This document shows positions 60,985 through 64,000 of a stretch of 64,000 nucleotides of DNA, piece by piece. The notes under the pieces are model-generated. The model searched no databases. It saw only the letters and a list, made by a program, of their open reading frames with translations, and was not told where the DNA came from. The first letter of the stretch is position 1; every line of letters begins with the position of its first letter. This stretch comes from Massilia sp. UBA2604 (lineage in GTDB: Bacteria > Pseudomonadota > Gammaproteobacteria > Burkholderiales > Burkholderiaceae_D), in the NCBI GenBank assembly GCA_002339265.1, contig DDKG01000075.1, positions 82,831 through 146,830 on the forward strand, in the 5' to 3' direction. A program made the translations under genes and the position numbers.

Positions 60985-63159
60985 ATGAACAACATGACTC
61001 CTCCCAACACCCAGGCGCAGATCGTGCAGCACCGGCTGGCCGTGCGCCGCAATCCGCGCGATGGCAATGCCCACGCCCTGCTCGGACTGGCCGTGCTGCG
61101 CTCCGGGGAGCTGGCGGAAGGAGTCGCGGCCCTGCAGCGCGCGCTCGAACTCGATCCGAAGATTCGCGGCCTGCACGCCGTACTCGCCGCAGCCCTGGCG
61201 CGGCAGGAGCGCTTTGACGAAGCGGTCAAGGCCTATCGGATGGCCCTGCGCTTCCAGGGCGGCGACGCCGACCTGCATCATGACCTGGCCGAATGCCTGC
61301 TGCGGCTCGGGCAGGCCGGCGAGGCCGAATCCCCAGCGCGGCGCGCCGTCGCGCTGCAGCCGAATAACGTGGTCTTTCTGCTCACGCTGGGCAAGGTGCT
61401 GCATGCCCTCAACCAGGCCGAAGAGGCGGTACCGGTGTTCGAGCGCGTGCTCGCACTCGAACCGACGCGGCTGGCGGCGCGCCACGACCTCGGCCTCCTG
61501 CATGCCTTCCTGGGGAGGCATGAAGAAGCCGCCGGCTGCTTCGAGGCAGTGCTGGCGGCGGAGCCCGATCACGCCAATGCGCTGCTCTACCTGGGGCGCA
61601 GCTGGCGCAGCCTTAAACGCTACGAGGACGCCGCGCGCTGCCTGGGCCGGCTGCACGAACTCGCGCCGGACCGGGTGGACGTGCTCGTGGAACTGGGCAA
61701 TGCGCTGCGCCTGAAGGGCGACCCGAACGGCGGCGTGGCACTGTTGCAGCGCGCACTCACGCTGGCGCCCGACGACGCGGAACTCATGTACACCCTGCTC
61801 GGCGCCTGCTTCAATATGGGCGACTGGGAACTTGCGCTGCAACTGGCGCGCCGGATCATGGAGGTGAGCCCCACTGCCGCCGGCAATAGCGTGCTGCTCT
61901 TCATCCTGAGCCATTGCTGCATGGACGCCGGCGAACTCACGCGCGAACACTTCGCCTTCGGGGAACGCTGGGAAACTCCGCTGCGCGCGCTGCGCCAGCC
62001 CCATCTCAACGACCGCGACCCGCATCGGCGCCTGCGCATCGGCATGGTATCGGGCGACCTGTACCACCACGCGGTGGCCAACTTCATCGGCCCGGTCTTC
62101 GATGCTCTCAGGGACAGTCACAGCGTTGCGCTGTATTGCTACTACAACAACTCCATCGAAGACTCCATGACGGAGCAGTTACGCGCCTGCTCCACTGGCT
62201 GGCATTCGATCGTCGGCCTGGACGACGAGGCGGCCGAACGCCTGATCCGGGAAGACGGAATCGACATCCTGATCGACCTGGCTGGGCATTCGGCGCTGAA
62301 TCGGCTCAGCCTGTTTGCTCGCAAGCCAGCCCCAGTGCAGGCGACCTGGATCGGCTATGCCGGCACCACCGGGCTGGAAGCCGTGGACTACATCCTGTGT
62401 GACCAGTTCATGGTGCCCGAAGGGCGCTATGAGAGCCAGTTCACGGAACATATCGTGCGCCTCCCCTTGGGCACCCCATTCCTGTCCGCCACCCATGCGC
62501 CGCCGGTCAGCCCGTTGCCCGCCCTGAGCAATGGTTACATCACGTTCGGCAGCTTCCATCGCATTAACAAGTTGAACGAGAATGTCGTGGCCCAGTGGTG
62601 CAGATTGCTGCATGCGGTGCCGGATTCCAGGATGCTGGTTGGTGGCCTGCAGGCGGGCTCCGACGACGTCGTGCTCGATTGGTTCGCCGACAACGGTATC
62701 CCGCGCGAACGCCTGTTGCTGCGTGAGCGCACCAGTGTGTACGGTTACCTTGAGCAACACAAGGATGTCGACGTCTGCCTGGCGCCCTTCCCTTACAGCG
62801 GCTCGACCACCATCGGCCATGCATTGTGGATGGGCGTGCCCACCCTGTCCACCATCGGCCCGACCAATCCGAGCCATGCAGTAGTGCCGCTGATGGCCCA
62901 CGTCGGCCTGGCCGACTTTATCGCCGACAATGAGGCAGCGTACATCGCACTTGGCACCTTCCTGTCCCAGAATCTCAACGCCCTGGCTGCCATGCGTGCA
63001 GGCATGCGCGAGCGCTTCGCCAACTCTCTGCTCGGCTACCCCAGCGTCACCGCCGCGGCGGTGGAATGCGCCTGGCGCATGATGTGGCAGCGCTGGTGCG
63101 CGGGCGAAGCGGCGTCGCCGCTGCGCGTCCGCCTGTCCGACCTCGTTCCGGCCAACTGA
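60985..63159 (+). CDS. TPR O-GlcNAc transferase-like protein (SPINDLY/GT41)
   Basis: A 724-residue protein. Residues about 20-330 are eight or more TPR repeats. The C-terminal half is the GT41 domain: LRIGMVSGDLYHHAVANFIG, IDILIDLAGHSALNRLSLFA, VQATWIGYAGTTGLEAVDYI, GSFHRINKLNENVVAQWCRL and PFPYSGSTTIGHALWMGVPT. It adds a sugar to Ser/Thr in proteins. It ends 163 bases before the flagellin gene in the same direction, which suggests flagellin is the substrate. ATG 60985 is chosen over 60949, as the latter has no ribosome site. Confidence 0.9.
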   Translation: MNNMTPPNTQAQIVQHRLAVRRNPRDGNAHALLGLAVLRSGELAEGVAALQRALELDPKIRGLHAVLAAALARQERFDEAVKAYRMALRFQGGDADLHHDLAECLLRLGQAGEAESPARRAVALQPNNVVFLLTLGKVLHALNQAEEAVPVFERVLALEPTRLAARHDLGLLHAFLGRHEEAAGCFEAVLAAEPDHANALLYLGRSWRSLKRYEDAARCLGRLHELAPDRVDVLVELGNALRLKGDPNGGVALLQRALTLAPDDAELMYTLLGACFNMGDWELALQLARRIMEVSPTAAGNSVLLFILSHCCMDAGELTREHFAFGERWETPLRALRQPHLNDRDPHRRLRIGMVSGDLYHHAVANFIGPVFDALRDSHSVALYCYYNNSIEDSMTEQLRACSTGWHSIVGLDDEAAERLIREDGIDILIDLAGHSALNRLSLFARKPAPVQATWIGYAGTTGLEAVDYILCDQFMVPEGRYESQFTEHIVRLPLGTPFLSATHAPPVSPLPALSNGYITFGSFHRINKLNENVVAQWCRLLHAVPDSRMLVGGLQAGSDDVVLDWFADNGIPRERLLLRERTSVYGYLEQHKDVDVCLAPFPYSGSTTIGHALWMGVPTLSTIGPTNPSHAVVPLMAHVGLADFIADNEAAYIALGTFLSQNLNALAAMRAGMRERFANSLLGYPSVTAAAVECAWRMMWQRWCAGEAASPLRVRLSDLVPAN

Positions 63160-63185
63160 TCCATGCGGGGCGGCCGGCGTTACCG

Positions 63186-63216
63186 ACAGGATGGAGGGCG
63201 GTCCGCCCCATCCTGT
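63186..63216 (+). terminator. Hairpin between glycosyltransferase and flagellin genes
   Basis: A 9-bp stem ACAGGATGG with CCATCCTGT and a partly self-paired GGCGGTCCGCC centre, 26 bases past the glycosyltransferase stop. Only short T-containing sequence follows, so termination may be partial. The flagellin leader (63217-63322) has AGGAG before the start; a sigma-28 promoter could lie at about 63222-63250 but no clear match was seen. Confidence 0.5.
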
Positions 63217-63322
63217 TGGATTAAAAATTTCCATGCGGCACTTAATAAATACTGAATCAAAGTCGCCTTGTGATTAGGAGAGCGAGTGACGCACTCGAAA
63301 CCGCAACCCATCAGGAGTTACC

Positions 63323-64000
63323 ATGCTGAGCCTTCACACCAATAACGCCGCCCTGTCCGCGCAGAATTCGATCTCGCGCACCCAGAGCACGCTGTCGACC
63401 TCGATGACCCGCCTGTCGACCGGCTATCGCATCAATTCGGCGATGGACGACGCCGCCGGCCTGCAGATCGCCTCGCGCCTGAAGGCCCAGACCTCGGGCA
63501 TGACCGTCGCCATGCGCAACACCCAGAACTCGACCTCGATGCTGCAGACCGCCGAAGGCGCGCTGGACGAAGTGTCGAACATGCTGATCCGCATGAAAGA
63601 CCTGGCCACCCAAGCCGCCGACGCCTCGTCGACTGCGGACGACAAGACCGCCATGCAGGCGGAATACGACGCATTGGGCAAGGAGCTGGGCAATGTGCTG
63701 AAGAACACTACTTTTGCAGGCGCCAACTTGCTGGCTGGCACCAACGGCACCCTGGGTACCGCCGCACTGACTTTCCAGATCGGCGCATCCTCCAGCGAAA
63801 CGATGTCGGTTGACCTGAGCGGCGCAATGGCTGCAGTGACCACCGCCGTCAACACCGCCACCGCGAAGTATGACACGCCTGCTGGCGCCGGCACCGAAAT
63901 CGCCACGAATACCGCAGCTACGACGGCGATCGGCAACCTGACCACCGCCCTCGACAAGGTCAGCACCCTGCGTTCCGATCTGGGCGCCGCCGCCAACCGC
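63323..64000 (+). CDS. fliC: Flagellin (partial, 3' end outside window)
   Basis: At least 226 residues with the conserved D0/D1 N-terminus: LSLHTNNAALSAQNSISRTQ, LSTSMTRLSTGYRINSAMDD, AAGLQIASRLKAQTSGMTVA and MLQTAEGALDEVSNMLIRMK. A Thr/Ala-rich variable part follows, then GNLTTALDKVSTLRSDLGAA, which begins the C-terminal D1/D0 region, so this is a short flagellin. The start ATG 63323 has TCAGGAG before it. Confidence 0.95.
   Translation, partial: MLSLHTNNAALSAQNSISRTQSTLSTSMTRLSTGYRINSAMDDAAGLQIASRLKAQTSGMTVAMRNTQNSTSMLQTAEGALDEVSNMLIRMKDLATQAADASSTADDKTAMQAEYDALGKELGNVLKNTTFAGANLLAGTNGTLGTAALTFQIGASSSETMSVDLSGAMAAVTTAVNTATAKYDTPAGAGTEIATNTAATTAIGNLTTALDKVSTLRSDLGAAANR

Overview
The window is high-GC DNA from a betaproteobacterium, most likely the Massilia/Telluria group of Oxalobacteraceae. 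That placement is inferred from gene content and codon use; there is no rRNA here. It falls into three parts.

(1) Bases 1 to about 19,545 are the right-hand part of an integrated tailed-phage genome. Leftward late genes come first: ClpP-like prohead protease (cut by the window edge), portal, gpW-like connector, Mor-like activator, large and small terminase and a tail-completion candidate. They are interrupted by two rightward, AT-richer moron candidates. Then come a leftward replication block (primase-helicase and partners), a lambda-like switch (Cro-like gene, three operators, CI repressor) and a rightward early operon that starts at two more copies of the same operator. That operon encodes a ParB protein with an H-NS-type domain and H1-like tail, a second replication ATPase and a PrtN-like HTH protein. 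The phage ends with a stand-alone FtsH/M41-like metalloprotease. The boundary is visible: codons 1 to about 31 of dusA are cut off at 19,511-19,621, so the phage sits in dusA, a known attachment gene. The integrase and the rebuilt dusA must lie beyond the left edge.

(2) Bases 19.9-29.2 kb are host accessory genes: a secreted proline-iminopeptidase-like hydrolase, a PQQ-type sorbosone dehydrogenase lipoprotein with a DUF2231 membrane partner, a GMC oxidoreductase, a secreted HExxH protein, an HTH-GAF regulator, a FecR-like protein and a DUF3365-HAMP sensor.

(3) Bases 29.2-54.5 kb are a nearly complete type VI secretion system (T6SS). A Ser/Thr kinase (PpkA-like) at the left end converges on a long leftward operon: ECF sigma, anti-sigma, PP2C phosphatase, tssA, B, C, hcp, tssE, F, G, clpV, two AT-richer cargo genes, vgrG, FHA protein, tssK, tssL (with OmpA domain), tssM, tagF. 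No tssJ or PAAR gene is present. One cargo gene (41,036-41,665) carries all five active-site residues of ricin/Shiga-type ribosome-inactivating proteins. It is read as a T6SS effector, and the gene just upstream is its candidate immunity or adaptor protein.

The remainder (54.7-64 kb) holds an orphan ECF sigma factor, two LysR regulators, an SDR/SnoaL pair, an alpha/beta hydrolase, a type-2 ferredoxin-NADP reductase, and a TPR O-GlcNAc-transferase-like protein immediately before a flagellin gene that runs off the right edge.
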